Notes: a model not told the origin generated them from the sequence alone. DNA of 64,000 bases from Lysinibacillus sp. FSL K6-0232 (GCF_038008325.1 NZ_JBBOYW010000001.1:2904001-2968000), one strand, 5' to 3'; positions 1 through 9,198 are shown, counted from the stretch's first letter. A program made the numbers and translations.

Positions 1-114
1 TTTAATTTTACCAATTTCATCAACCACAGCTGCACGTTCGTTAATTAGACGAAGAATTTCTAAATTTAAACCGTCTATTTGACTACGTAGACTTTCTAAA
101 TCTTTCTGGCTCAT
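1..114 (-). CDS. aroA: Bifunctional DAHP synthase/chorismate mutase, N-terminal fragment
   Basis: Only the first 38 codons are inside the window; the gene continues past the left edge. They encode an AroQ-type chorismate mutase helix ([20 protein letters not shown]) that follows Met directly, as in the Bacillus AroA(G) protein, where this small regulatory mutase domain precedes the DAHP synthase domain of the shikimate pathway. An AAGGAGAGGAG ribosome-binding site precedes the ATG. The gene is divergent from the FtsA-like gene. B. subtilis also has aroA next to the ytxGHJ genes, which supports the call. A stand-alone AroQ mutase cannot be excluded from this fragment. Confidence 0.75.
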   Translation of the reverse strand, partial: MSQKDLESLRSQIDGLNLEILRLINERAAVVDEIGKIK

Positions 115-167
115 GCTTTGTTGCTCCTCTCCTTATGACAGACACTTTCAGAACTCTGAAATGTATG

Positions 168-198
168 TTACATTTTTAGATATTAGCAATATTATAAT
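168..198 (+). promoter_or_regulatory. Probable sigma-A promoter of the FtsA-like gene
   Basis: A perfect TATAAT lies at 193-198 and a weak -35-like TTACAT at 168-173 (19-base spacing, longer than ideal). Transcription would begin near 205. That places the ATG at 201 outside the message and argues for a translation start farther downstream. Confidence 0.4.
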
Positions 199-227
199 CA
201 ATGTTGTGCAGAATGTCACGCATTTTT

Positions 228-253
228 AATTTAGCGCTTCAACTCGCTAAATT
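228..253 (+). other. Leader hairpin upstream of the FtsA-like gene
   Basis: A perfect 9-bp stem, AATTTAGCG at 228-236 and CGCTAAATT at 245-253, with an 8-base loop, is followed by GTTTTC. It lies in the presumed 5' leader and ends 18 bases before the ribosome-binding site at 272-279. The U-run is too poor for a strong terminator. It may be an attenuator, an RNA stabiliser or a protein-binding site. Confidence 0.45.
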
Positions 254-287
254 GTTTTCAGGTATGACAAGAAAGGAAGCGATTACA

Positions 288-2441
288 TTGAGTTCTAAAT
301 TATTCGCACTTGATATTGGTACACGCTCAGTAGTCGGGATTATTCTTCAAGAAGAAAACGACCATTTTCATGTAGAAGATATTTTAGTGAAAGAGCATAA
401 AGAACGTGCCATGGTAGATGGGCAAATACATAATGTCATGTATGTGGCAGAACTAATTAACGAAATAAAACAAGAGCTTACAGAAAAGCATGGCCCTTTA
501 ACAAAAGTAAGTGTTGCGGCAGCGGGGCGCTCTTTAAAAACAGAACAAGCAAGCGTGACCATTAATATACGAAATCGCCCAATTTTTACAGAGGAAGATA
601 TTAGTCGCTTAGAGCTTCAAGCTGTTCAGCAAGCTCAGCAACAGCTCTTACAACAAAAAGAGGATGCGAAAATTAGTCATTATTACTGTGTGGGCTATTC
701 GGTACTCTATTATCGCTTAGATGGCGAGGAAATTGGTAGCCTGCTTGATCAGCAAGGCGATGAGGCACAAATTGAAGTGATCGCTACCTTCCTACCACGC
801 GTTGTTGTAGAATCGTTGATTGCTGCGCTCAAGCGTGCTGATTTAGAGATGGAAGCCCTAACATTAGAGCCTATTGCAGCGATTAACGTGCTCATTCCAC
901 CTACGATGCGTCGCTTAAATGTGGCGTTGGTCGATATAGGTGCTGGTACATCCGATATTGCCATTACCGATAAAAGCACTGTTGTTGCCTATGGAATGGT
1001 ACCAACAGCAGGCGATGAAATTACAGAAGCATTGAGTGACCATTATTTACTAGATTTTCCCATCGCAGAGAATGCCAAGCGTCAGCTTCAAACAGAAGAA
1101 AACATATTGATTCAAGATATTTTAGGCTTTGATCAGTATTTCCCAAAGGATGAAGTTTTATTAGCTATTGAACCAGCCGTTAAGCAGCTCGCAAAATCCA
1201 TTGGAGAGGAAATTTTACGTTTAAATAATCAAACAGCGCCTAAAGCGGTGATGCTTGTTGGTGGTGGTAGTTTAACGCCAAACCTGCCAGCAGAGCTTGG
1301 ATATATTCTTGATTTACCAGCAAATCGTATAGCCGTTCGAGGTATTGATGCTATTCAAAACCTTACAAGGGAAGAGCATATACAGGCATCCCCAGAATTA
1401 GTGACGCCAATAGGAATTGCGATTGCGGCTAAAAAAATGCCGATTCAGTATATGAGCCTTACTGTTAATAATCAAGTTGTACGTCTTTTTGAATTAAAGG
1501 AAATGACTGTGGCAGATGCTTTTTTAGCGGCAAATATTCGAGCAAAGCAATTATATGGCAAGCCCGGTCACGGCTTATCTGTTCATGTTAATGGACAGGA
1601 TATTTTTATTCCGGGTGGTCATGGACAGCCTGCAGAAATACTTGTAAATGGGCAACCAGCAACGACTAAAACGCTGATTAAAACAGGGGATGCCATTCAG
1701 CTTATTGAGGGACAGGATGGACAGCCTGCAACAGCAAGTGTACGAGATATTGTTGATCCTGCAGCCATTAAAACCGTCACTATCCAAAATACTAAATATG
1801 TGATTGAACCAAAAATTTTGGTCAATCATACACCAGCATCATTGGATACTGTTTTAAATGACCGTGATATTGTGACATTTGATATTGCAGAAACCATCGA
1901 AGATATTTTTAAAATCACAAATAATTGGCATTTACTGAAGCAATTCGAATCCTATACGATTCAAGTAAATGGACAGCCTTTATATTTACCTGAATTTTCA
2001 TCACAGTTAATGATTAATGATAAAGCAGCTAAATTAAGTTATACGGTGCAGGATGGGGATATCATTAGCTTCCAGCAACAAGCTTTGCCGACCGTGCAAC
2101 GAATTGCAGACCAAATGAATCTTTTAGTTGAAGATAAAATAACGGTGCATTTCCAAAATGAAGTGCTAGAACTAACGAAAATAGTCAATGAGGCTCTCGT
2201 CAATGAACAGGTTGTTTCACCACTATCAACTGTGCCAAATGGTGCTGCTGTTATATTTAGAGAAAAAGATCGCAGCCGTTGGATTTACCAGGATGTATTC
2301 CGTTTCTCCAACTGGCAGTTACCTACTAGCTTTAAAGGAAACTTCACCATTTTAAGAAATGGGCAACCTGCTAGCTTTGATATGGAAATTTTCGGTGGGG
2401 ATAAATTGGAAATTCTATTAGAACAATCACCTATTACTTAA
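288..2441 (+). CDS. FtsA/PilM-like actin-fold ATPase with C-terminal beta-grasp-like repeats
   Basis: A 717-residue protein. The first ~385 residues are an FtsA-type actin-fold ATPase: phosphate-1 motif LDIGTRSVVGI (about 7-17), a 1C/SHS2-like insert, phosphate-2 motif VDIGAGTSDIAI (about 214-225) and adenosine motif VMLVGGGSLTPN (about 321). The remaining ~330 residues hold repeated units around 'VNGQPA...GD.I.F', which look like ThiS/ubiquitin-type beta-grasp folds. There is no obvious amphipathic membrane-targeting helix at the C-terminus, unlike classical FtsA. I chose TTG 288 because AAAGGAAG lies 8 bases upstream and the actin motif begins at once; ATGs at 201, 213 and 264 are in frame but lack good ribosome-binding sites. 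It is probably a second, non-canonical FtsA-family protein linked to the envelope or division; its function is unknown. Confidence 0.7.
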   Translation: MSSKLFALDIGTRSVVGIILQEENDHFHVEDILVKEHKERAMVDGQIHNVMYVAELINEIKQELTEKHGPLTKVSVAAAGRSLKTEQASVTINIRNRPIFTEEDISRLELQAVQQAQQQLLQQKEDAKISHYYCVGYSVLYYRLDGEEIGSLLDQQGDEAQIEVIATFLPRVVVESLIAALKRADLEMEALTLEPIAAINVLIPPTMRRLNVALVDIGAGTSDIAITDKSTVVAYGMVPTAGDEITEALSDHYLLDFPIAENAKRQLQTEENILIQDILGFDQYFPKDEVLLAIEPAVKQLAKSIGEEILRLNNQTAPKAVMLVGGGSLTPNLPAELGYILDLPANRIAVRGIDAIQNLTREEHIQASPELVTPIGIAIAAKKMPIQYMSLTVNNQVVRLFELKEMTVADAFLAANIRAKQLYGKPGHGLSVHVNGQDIFIPGGHGQPAEILVNGQPATTKTLIKTGDAIQLIEGQDGQPATASVRDIVDPAAIKTVTIQNTKYVIEPKILVNHTPASLDTVLNDRDIVTFDIAETIEDIFKITNNWHLLKQFESYTIQVNGQPLYLPEFSSQLMINDKAAKLSYTVQDGDIISFQQQALPTVQRIADQMNLLVEDKITVHFQNEVLELTKIVNEALVNEQVVSPLSTVPNGAAVIFREKDRSRWIYQDVFRFSNWQLPTSFKGNFTILRNGQPASFDMEIFGGDKLEILLEQSPIT

Positions 2442-2442
2442 C

Positions 2443-2483
2443 AAAAGGCTATGTTACATTTTCCCATGTAACATAGCCTTTTT
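2443..2483. terminator. Bidirectional terminator between FtsA-like gene and ytxH
   Basis: Arms AAAAGGCTATGTTACAT (2443-2459) and ATGTAACATAGCCTTTTT (2466-2483) form a stem with T-runs in both directions, between two convergent genes. Confidence 0.9.
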
Positions 2484-2491
2484 ATCATCTA

Positions 2492-2983
2492 TTATGCACG
2501 TACTTCTTCCGTTGTTTCCTCGGCCTGCTCTGGTGTTGCCTCTGCTGTTGGTTCCTCATTCGGTGTATAATCCTCTAGTGGCTCTTCACCTTCAAATGAC
2601 ACTGTACCATCATCAAAAACAGTCGGTGCTTTCGCTGTTTTTAATGTTTTCACCTTCTCCACTAATTGTGAAGATTGCTCCTGCAATTGCTTAGAAAGCT
2701 GTAATGTTTTATCTTTTGCAGTTGTAGAGAAATCTGCACTCTTATCTTTTAAACTAACAGCTTGTACAGCTACATCGCTACGTAAATCTTTTCCTGATTT
2801 AGGCGCTAATAATAGACCTGCTGCTGCTCCAACAATTCCCCCAACTAATGCACCAATCACAAAATCTTTCATATTTACACGCTCCTCTTCATAAATCGAT
2901 TCCTGCGGATGATAAAGCTGTGGCAGTGAACTTTCAAGCTGCTGTTCCTTTACTTCGTTAAAATTCGGCTTTTGAGTTGTCAT
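2492..2983 (-). CDS. ytxH: YtxH-like general stress protein
   Basis: A 163-residue protein. A polar 37-residue N-terminus is followed by the YtxH hallmark, the membrane/glycine segment MKDFVIGALVGGIVGAAAG and then LLLAPKSGKDLR. The rest is an acidic coiled-coil-like tail rich in Lys, Gln, Ser and Glu. YtxH proteins are membrane-anchored stress proteins of unknown mechanism. The start at 2983 has GGGGAGG upstream; a second possible start, the Met of MKDFVIG, also has a GAGGAG site and would give the more usual shorter form. It follows ytxG in the same orientation, and in B. subtilis these genes form a sigma-B/sigma-H operon. Confidence 0.85.
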   Translation of the reverse strand: MTTQKPNFNEVKEQQLESSLPQLYHPQESIYEEERVNMKDFVIGALVGGIVGAAAGLLLAPKSGKDLRSDVAVQAVSLKDKSADFSTTAKDKTLQLSKQLQEQSSQLVEKVKTLKTAKAPTVFDDGTVSFEGEEPLEDYTPNEEPTAEATPEQAEETTEEVRA

Positions 2984-3117
2984 GCAAACAATTCCTCCCC
3001 ATCTAATAGTCAATTTTGTCCAGACAAGTTATTCATCTTCTTTTACAGATGCATCTTCAACTTATGTCTAAGACTTTATTTTTATTCGGTCAGTATTGTA
3101 TACTCACCAAATAATTA

Positions 3118-3624
3118 TCACTTTTTACGACCCCATTTTCGTTTCGGCTTTTCAGCTTGTACCTCTTCAAATGCATATGCATTCTCCACGACAGCTTCTT
3201 CAGCCTGCTCAATAATTTTGCGCTTTTTCCATTTGTCAGCGATGCCCATTGCCACATTACTCCACTGTACAACCTGCGCAATTTTCTCTTCATTTTGCTC
3301 TACGCTTTTAGAAACAGAAGATGTAATCTGCTGTACAGATTGATTTAAACCATTCACAGAATCACCAATACCTTTAACAGCATGAACAACTGAATTTAAT
3401 TGTTCAGATTTATGTTGAATATCCTCTGCTAAGCTATTTGTTTTTGTTAATAAGGACGTTGTTTCACGTGTAATGCCTTCCATTTGTCCTTCAATGCCTG
3501 ATAATGTCCCAGCTAAGCTGTTTAAAATAGACTTGAGTGAAAATAATGTCATACCTACACTCACACATAAAATTAAAAATCCGATTGCAGCAATAATGGC
3601 TGCAATATACAAAATGACTTCCAT
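3118..3624 (-). CDS. ytxG: YtxG-like DUF948 membrane protein
   Basis: A 168-residue DUF948 protein. One N-terminal transmembrane helix (about 4-28) is followed by a long heptad-type coiled coil with Ser/Thr/Gln-rich segments and a very basic C-terminus (KPKRKWGRKK). The layout resembles a methyl-accepting-like rod without a signalling tip. The family is a general stress component in B. subtilis, where it is co-transcribed with ytxH, as the order suggests here. A sigma-B-type promoter lies just upstream at 3663-3687. Confidence 0.87.
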   Translation of the reverse strand: MEVILYIAAIIAAIGFLILCVSVGMTLFSLKSILNSLAGTLSGIEGQMEGITRETTSLLTKTNSLAEDIQHKSEQLNSVVHAVKGIGDSVNGLNQSVQQITSSVSKSVEQNEEKIAQVVQWSNVAMGIADKWKKRKIIEQAEEAVVENAYAFEEVQAEKPKRKWGRKK

Positions 3625-3662
3625 AAATTGACCTCCTGCTAGTAAATTCTCTTTACTATTAC

Positions 3663-3687
3663 TTTCCCTAACTTCGACAAAAAAAAC
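3663..3687 (-). promoter_or_regulatory. Sigma-B-type promoter for ytxG-ytxH
   Basis: On the minus strand GTTT (3687-3684) is separated by 15 bases from GGGAAA (3668-3663), which fits the sigma-B consensus GTTT-N14-16-GGGWAW. It is about 40 bases upstream of the ytxG start. The B. subtilis ytxGH operon is known to be sigma-B controlled. Confidence 0.6.
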
Positions 3688-3701
3688 AAAATTCCTGCTA
3701 A

Positions 3702-3742
3702 AGTTTAAAAAAACAGCTTAACCCATACGGACTAAGCTGTTT
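3702..3742 (-). terminator. murC terminator overlapping its last codons
   Basis: Arms AAACAGCTTA (3711-3720) and TAAGCTGTTT (3733-3742) are followed on the minus strand by a run of seven T. The stem includes the end of the murC reading frame. Confidence 0.85.
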
Positions 3743-5045
3743 CATTACTTTTTAGCACGTTTTCAAAAGCATCTTGGAATTTATGAACATCACCAGCGCC
3801 CATAAATAAAAAGACTGCGCCTTTATGTCTTGTTAATATATCAATTCCTTCAGTGGTAATCACTGCACTGCCTTCAATAAGTGACGCTAGATCATGAATC
3901 GAAAGAGCGCCTTGTGTTTCTCTTGCAGAGCCGAAAATATCACATAAATAGGCTGTATCTGCAAGGCTTAAACTATCTGCAAAATCCTGTAAAAAAGCTT
4001 GTGTGCGTGTAAATGTATGTGGTTGGAAAATAGCGACTAGTTCACGCTCAGGGAATTTTTGTCGTGCAGATTGAATCGTAGCACGAATTTCTGTTGGATG
4101 GTGTGCATAGTCATCTATTAACACAGTATCCCCTATATCTGTTTCTGTAAAACGTCTTTTTACGCCTTTATACGAATTTAGACGCTCCTGAATAAGCTCA
4201 GGTGACATTCCCTCATACTCACATAGTGTAATTACTGCTAACGTATTTAACACCGCATGATCCCCAAATAATGGGATAAAGAAAGTGCTATAAAATTCAT
4301 TGCGAACAAAAACATCAAATTTTGTACCTTCTGTTGTTTTTTCAACATTGCGCGCTTCAAAATCATTTTCAGCACCAAAGCCATAATACACAACAGGTAC
4401 TTTCGCTTGAATACGTTGAAGCTGCTCGTCATCACCGCATGCAATAATTGCTTTTTTCACTTGCATTGCTAATGATTGAAAGGCTGAATAAACATCCTCT
4501 ATATTGGCAAAATAATCAGGATGATCAAAATCAATATTTGTCATCACGGCATAGTCAGGACTATATGCTAAGAAATGACGGCGGTATTCACATGCCTCCA
4601 TCACGAAAAAGTCAGCATTTTCATGACCAGCTCCTGTACCATCTCCAATTAAGTAAGATGTCGGTTTATAACCACCTACTACATGCGCCATTAAGCCTGT
4701 TGTAGATGTTTTTCCATGTGCTCCTGTAATGGCAATGGATGTATAGTTACCAATATATTCACCTAAAAACTTATGGTAACGAATAACCTCTACACCAATT
4801 TCACGTGCACGCACTAATTCGGGATGGTCATCAGGAAAAGCATTTCCTGCAATAACGGTCATCCCTTCTTGAATATTATCTGCATTAAATGGATAAATTG
4901 GAATATTACGTTCACGTAACGGCTGCTCCGTGAAGAAATATTTTTCGACATCTGAGCCTTGCACTCGTTCACCAGCATCAAATAAGATTTGTGCAAGTGG
5001 ACTCATACCAGAGCCTTTAATGCCTGTGAAATGAAAAACTGTCAT
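3732..5045 (-). CDS. murC: UDP-N-acetylmuramate--L-alanine ligase
   Basis: 437 residues, normal length for Bacillus-type MurC. It adds L-Ala to UDP-MurNAc, the first stem-peptide step, in the cytoplasm. The N-terminal Rossmann domain starts [11 protein letters not shown]; the central ATP-binding P-loop is [10 protein letters not shown] (108-117); MurC's 'DYAHHPTEI' follows in the C-terminal ligase domain. The start has a GGGGGG ribosome-binding site. It lies directly downstream of sftA, as in B. subtilis. Confidence 0.97.
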   Translation of the reverse strand: MTVFHFTGIKGSGMSPLAQILFDAGERVQGSDVEKYFFTEQPLRERNIPIYPFNADNIQEGMTVIAGNAFPDDHPELVRAREIGVEVIRYHKFLGEYIGNYTSIAITGAHGKTSTTGLMAHVVGGYKPTSYLIGDGTGAGHENADFFVMEACEYRRHFLAYSPDYAVMTNIDFDHPDYFANIEDVYSAFQSLAMQVKKAIIACGDDEQLQRIQAKVPVVYYGFGAENDFEARNVEKTTEGTKFDVFVRNEFYSTFFIPLFGDHAVLNTLAVITLCEYEGMSPELIQERLNSYKGVKRRFTETDIGDTVLIDDYAHHPTEIRATIQSARQKFPERELVAIFQPHTFTRTQAFLQDFADSLSLADTAYLCDIFGSARETQGALSIHDLASLIEGSAVITTEGIDILTRHKGAVFLFMGAGDVHKFQDAFENVLKSNETA

Positions 5046-5276
5046 TAATTAAACCCCCCGGGAATTTCAATATCCCATCTATCATCTCTAGTAGGTGTAA
5101 CGTATTATTGTACAACCGGTTAGGTATTAATACCTTTACAAGTGTTAAAAAATACGTACTATTCAACACATCTTGTCTATTATAGCACTTTTTAAGCATA
5201 AGAATAAATGTGTAAGTTTTCTAAAAAAATTAATTTTAGTATTAATAAGTTAATCTAAACGTAAACAACGTAATTT

Positions 5277-8200
5277 TTAGTCAAACATTGTCATTAAATC
5301 CTCTTCCGTAATATAGCTTTCACGTGGTTTACTGCCTCTCGCCTCAGATACAAAGCCATGTGACTCTAACATATCAATTAAACGGGCGGCACGATTATAG
5401 CCAATATGATATTTTCGTTGAATTAATGAGGTAGAAGCGCCACCTTGCTCATAAACAAATCGGCACACATCCTCAAATAGATCATCCTGCTCTGCAGTTA
5501 CCTCTGTTTTCTTTAAAAGGTCTTCCTGATCGAAAATATAATCAGGCTCGCCCTGTTCCCGAACATGCTCAATAATCGCCTCAATTTCATCATCTGTGAC
5601 AAATGTTCCCTGTAAACGGACAGGCGCTGACATACCATTACCTAAATATAACATATCCCCTCGACCAAGCAATCTTTCTGCTCCTTGCCCATCCAAAATT
5701 GTACGTGAATCAATTTGTGAGGAAACGGCAAAAGCAATACGTGTAGGAATATTCGATTTAATCAACCCTGTAATAACATCGACAGATGGCCTTTGTGTAG
5801 CAACAATTAAATGAATACCACAAGCACGAGCCTTTTGTGCAATACGGCAAATTGCCTCCTCTACATCTGCTGGAGACATCATCATTAAATCAGCCAGTTC
5901 GTCAATCACAATTAAAATATAAGGCAATTTCAGGCTATGTTCATTATTCTTATCAGCGATTGCATTATAACGTGTAATATCACGTGCACCTGCATGCGCA
6001 AATAATTGATAGCGGCGCTCCATTTCCTCCACTGCCCATTTCAGCGCAGCCGTTGCAGCCTTCACATCTGTAATAACTGGACTTACTAAATGTGGAATAT
6101 GATTAAATGGTGCTAGCTCTACCATTTTCGGGTCAATCAGCATAAGCTTTAATTCATGTGGCGCAGCTTTATATAATAAACTAACCAAAATCGAATTAAT
6201 ACAAACAGATTTACCAGAACCTGTCGCACCAGCAATTAAACCGTGAGGCATCTTCCGTAAATCCAGCGTAACAGGCTTCCCTGTTAAATCAAGACCGAGC
6301 GCTGCCTCTAACGGCGAATCTGATTCAAGGAAGGCTGCGCTATTTGTCACTTCTGATAAGCGAACAGCTCGTGATACTCGGTTTGGAATCTCAATACCGA
6401 TGGAGCTTTTTCCAGGAATCGGTGCTTGAATACGAATATCCTTTGCGGCTAGGGCAAGCTTTAAATCATCTGCTAGGTTGCGAATTTTACTAACCTTTGT
6501 GCCATGACTCACCGTTATTTCAAATTGTGTAACAGCAGGTCCCTGCATAATCGATTCTATTTGCGCAGACACTTGGAAATAAGATAATGCCTCCACCAAT
6601 GTATCTCCCTGTTGCTCCATCCACTCTGTATCCTGTGTTTTTTCCTCTGGTGGCTCTAAATACTCATCAGCAGGCTTTTGGTAAACATGCACGGGCTTTG
6701 TCGGTTTTTCGGCTACTGCTATAGCCTGTGGTTCTTGCTGCTCCACCACCTCTACTTGCACAGGCTCTTCAGGGGTAGACACAACTTCAGTAATAGGCTC
6801 TTCCATTAACTCAATCGTTGCTGAAATTTCATCCGCACTAGCTAGCTCTGTTTCTGTTTTTTCTAAAGTAGCAACATTGGACATCGTTGTAACAGGAGCC
6901 ATTGTAATAACCGTTTGATGATTATCTATATGGTGCTTATTTGTATTCGTTTCTGCATGCAATTGCTCAACAGTTGTTGAATTGTCTGCTTCTTTATGTT
7001 GTGGGACATCCGCTATATCAGCGCTATCCTCTGTATGTTTTTCCACTACAACTGGTTTCACATCCACTACCTTATTAGAAGGTGGTTGCTGATCTTCTGC
7101 GGTATTAGAGGATTGTGCCATTTTCAGCTGTTGCTGGATTCTCCACTTTTCTTTATCTGTTTTTAGCATTAAGACATTAAAAGGAATTCGACTTTTTTCT
7201 TCTTTTTGCACTGTATCAGTAGATGTAGATGATTCCCCAACAAGCAGTTGCTCATCCTTGTCATTTGTTGCTGGCTGCATAACCGTTACTTCGCCAATAT
7301 GAATTGTGGAATTTTCAATTTGCACCTGCTCAACAATCATTTCTTTAACATGAATTTCAGATTGATCTGCTGACAGCTTTTGAACAGCTTGCTCTTGCGC
7401 AATATCCTCTTGCACAGGCTCTTCAAATTCCATTGCGTAGGCTGTTGTTTGAGGCACAGCTACATCAGGCTGTATATGCTCCTTCATATCATTTGCTTCA
7501 TCCGCTAGCTCTTCATCAAAAATAATCGGTTCATGTATAGGCGGCTCTTCTGTTTTAAGTAGTTTAGACTGCTCCACGACAGTCTGTTGGTTGATGTTAA
7601 CCGACTCTTTTTCTTCTAGTATATTTTCATTGGTCGTATTTGTTGTCGCTTCTTTTATTGGCTGAGTAGCTTGTTGTATTTCAGCTACATACTCTGTTGT
7701 TGTTAGCTTGTTGTGTTCTTCCTTGCGTTTATCCAATAGCTCCTTAATTGGGCTTGGCTTTGCGAAACCATAGACAGGTGATGGCACGTCTGTTGGCACA
7801 AATCGCTTACGGTTCTCTGGTAAGCTACTTTTAACCGTTTTTTCCTGCTGTTGAAATGTTTCTTTTGGTACAGGAGGCTTCGGTTGGACAGGCTCATATT
7901 GTGCATCTCGAAAAACAAGGCTTGCCCTTGATGAATGCTCCTGCTCCATAGGCTGACTTTTAGTTTTAGCTATAGTTGTTTTTCGTCCCGTACGCTTTGA
8001 ACGACTTTCCAATAATTCTCGAATTCCTGAAACCTCTACATCGTACACCCGAGAATCTACAATGTGATTATTTAGATGCTTCGGTAAAGATAAATCCCCA
8101 ATTTGCCCATAGTCATCATTATCCACTTGCTGGAACATTTCTTTTTGCGACGATTGAGGCATCATTTCCTCATCATCAATTAATGGAAAGCGAAACGTTT

Positions 8201-8330
8201 TTTGTTTTGCTGCTGGTGGTTCATTTGGTATTTGTTGCTCCTGCTCATAGTCCTCATAGTATTCTTCATAATCATATTCATAGTCTTCTTTATTTAAAAT
8301 TTTATTAATTTGTTTTTTAAACCAGTTCAC
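5277..8330 (-). CDS. sftA: DNA translocase SftA (FtsK/SpoIIIE family, soluble)
   Basis: A 1017-residue protein that helps clear chromosome ends from the division site. The N-terminus is acidic and Tyr-rich with no membrane segments, the mark of SftA as opposed to SpoIIIE. About 550 residues of low-complexity Glu/Gln/Val/Thr linker follow. The motor domain has Walker A GATGSGKSVC near residue 700, Walker B ILIVIDELADLMMM and ATQRPSVDVITG. The end is a gamma winged helix (QRKYHIGYNRAARLIDMLE) that reads polar DNA motifs. The start is GTG with a weak ribosome-binding site. Motor and gamma domains are conserved; only the linker seems longer than in B. subtilis. Confidence 0.93.
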   Translation of the reverse strand: MNWFKKQINKILNKEDYEYDYEEYYEDYEQEQQIPNEPPAAKQKTFRFPLIDDEEMMPQSSQKEMFQQVDNDDYGQIGDLSLPKHLNNHIVDSRVYDVEVSGIRELLESRSKRTGRKTTIAKTKSQPMEQEHSSRASLVFRDAQYEPVQPKPPVPKETFQQQEKTVKSSLPENRKRFVPTDVPSPVYGFAKPSPIKELLDKRKEEHNKLTTTEYVAEIQQATQPIKEATTNTTNENILEEKESVNINQQTVVEQSKLLKTEEPPIHEPIIFDEELADEANDMKEHIQPDVAVPQTTAYAMEFEEPVQEDIAQEQAVQKLSADQSEIHVKEMIVEQVQIENSTIHIGEVTVMQPATNDKDEQLLVGESSTSTDTVQKEEKSRIPFNVLMLKTDKEKWRIQQQLKMAQSSNTAEDQQPPSNKVVDVKPVVVEKHTEDSADIADVPQHKEADNSTTVEQLHAETNTNKHHIDNHQTVITMAPVTTMSNVATLEKTETELASADEISATIELMEEPITEVVSTPEEPVQVEVVEQQEPQAIAVAEKPTKPVHVYQKPADEYLEPPEEKTQDTEWMEQQGDTLVEALSYFQVSAQIESIMQGPAVTQFEITVSHGTKVSKIRNLADDLKLALAAKDIRIQAPIPGKSSIGIEIPNRVSRAVRLSEVTNSAAFLESDSPLEAALGLDLTGKPVTLDLRKMPHGLIAGATGSGKSVCINSILVSLLYKAAPHELKLMLIDPKMVELAPFNHIPHLVSPVITDVKAATAALKWAVEEMERRYQLFAHAGARDITRYNAIADKNNEHSLKLPYILIVIDELADLMMMSPADVEEAICRIAQKARACGIHLIVATQRPSVDVITGLIKSNIPTRIAFAVSSQIDSRTILDGQGAERLLGRGDMLYLGNGMSAPVRLQGTFVTDDEIEAIIEHVREQGEPDYIFDQEDLLKKTEVTAEQDDLFEDVCRFVYEQGGASTSLIQRKYHIGYNRAARLIDMLESHGFVSEARGSKPRESYITEEDLMTMFD

Positions 8331-8450
8331 TTCATTTCACTCATTTCTATTACACTTCATTTATAGCATTGCCTATTACTAGCACAATGTCTTCACCCAA
8401 AAGCATACCATAAAAATGTGTTCAAAACTTGCATTTAGAGGCTTATTCTA

Positions 8451-8497
8451 AACAAAAAAATCGTTATGCTACTGTCATATTTGTAACATAACGATTT
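8451..8497 (-). terminator. Terminator of ytpQ-ytpR
   Basis: Arms AAATCGTTATG (8458-8468) and CATAACGATTT (8487-8497) are followed on the minus strand by TTTTTTTGTT. Confidence 0.85.
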
Positions 8498-8583
8498 CAA
8501 ATGTTTCACCTCGTTAGATGAGCTGTTATTCTATTTATTGTCTTGTAATCCATATCAATAAATAAGTATTTTCTATGCCATTT

Positions 8584-9198
8584 TTATTTGCTCGGTACTT
8601 CAAAGGCACTACCAACAACCGCATCCTCAGGCAATACTAAAATGCCTTTTTCAGAAGGGGCGTTTGGAATCGCTAATTCACGAGCTGAGCATAGCATGCC
8701 AAAAGAATCTACACCGCGCAAGTTGCCTGCTTTTATGAGCATGCCAGAGGGCATCACTGCACCGATTTTTGCTACAACTACTTTTTGCCCTGCTTCTACA
8801 TTTGGTGCTCCGCAAACAATTTGTAATGTTTCATTACCAACATTTACAGAACAGATACTTAGTTTATCGGCATTTGGATGCTTATCCTTTGTTTCTACAT
8901 AGCCCACCACAAACTTTGGTGAAAAATCAACATCAAGGCGAATCGTAGCACCATTTTTTTCAATCGCTGCTTCTAGCTGTGCTACTAACTCTGGTGTTAC
9001 ATCCACTACGCCTTTTGCATCCGTTTGTACATAGCTACTTGCATTAAATAAATTAAAGGCTTTAATTTCCCCTGTTTGTGCCTCCTTTAAAATGGCAAAA
9101 TCACCAGCACGCTCTACAACTGTTTTAACGATTGGTTCTGTCGCCAATTGAACTAATAATACATCGCCTACATGCTCTTTATTGTAAAATACATTCAT
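8584..9198 (-). CDS. ytpR: YtpR-like tRNA-binding domain protein
   Basis: 204 residues. The C-terminal half is an EMAP/Trbp111-type OB-fold found also at the N-terminus of PheT (VVGYVETKDKHPNADKLSIC, then VCGAPNV and MPSGMLIKAGNLRGVDSFGM). The N-terminal half is the YtpR-specific extension. The family binds tRNA, but its cellular role is not settled. Its ATG overlaps the stop of ytpQ (ATGA), so translation is probably coupled. Confidence 0.92.
   Translation of the reverse strand: MNVFYNKEHVGDVLLVQLATEPIVKTVVERAGDFAILKEAQTGEIKAFNLFNASSYVQTDAKGVVDVTPELVAQLEAAIEKNGATIRLDVDFSPKFVVGYVETKDKHPNADKLSICSVNVGNETLQIVCGAPNVEAGQKVVVAKIGAVMPSGMLIKAGNLRGVDSFGMLCSARELAIPNAPSEKGILVLPEDAVVGSAFEVPSK

Noticed and set aside
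201..287. N-terminal extension of the FtsA-like protein from ATG 201, 213 or 264
   Set aside because: No good ribosome-binding sites; TATAAT at 193-198 puts the transcript start after 201; family homology begins right after TTG 288.
7976..8308. Open frame of 110 codons antisense to sftA
   Set aside because: It is a shadow of the acidic, repeated codons of sftA, with no start signals.
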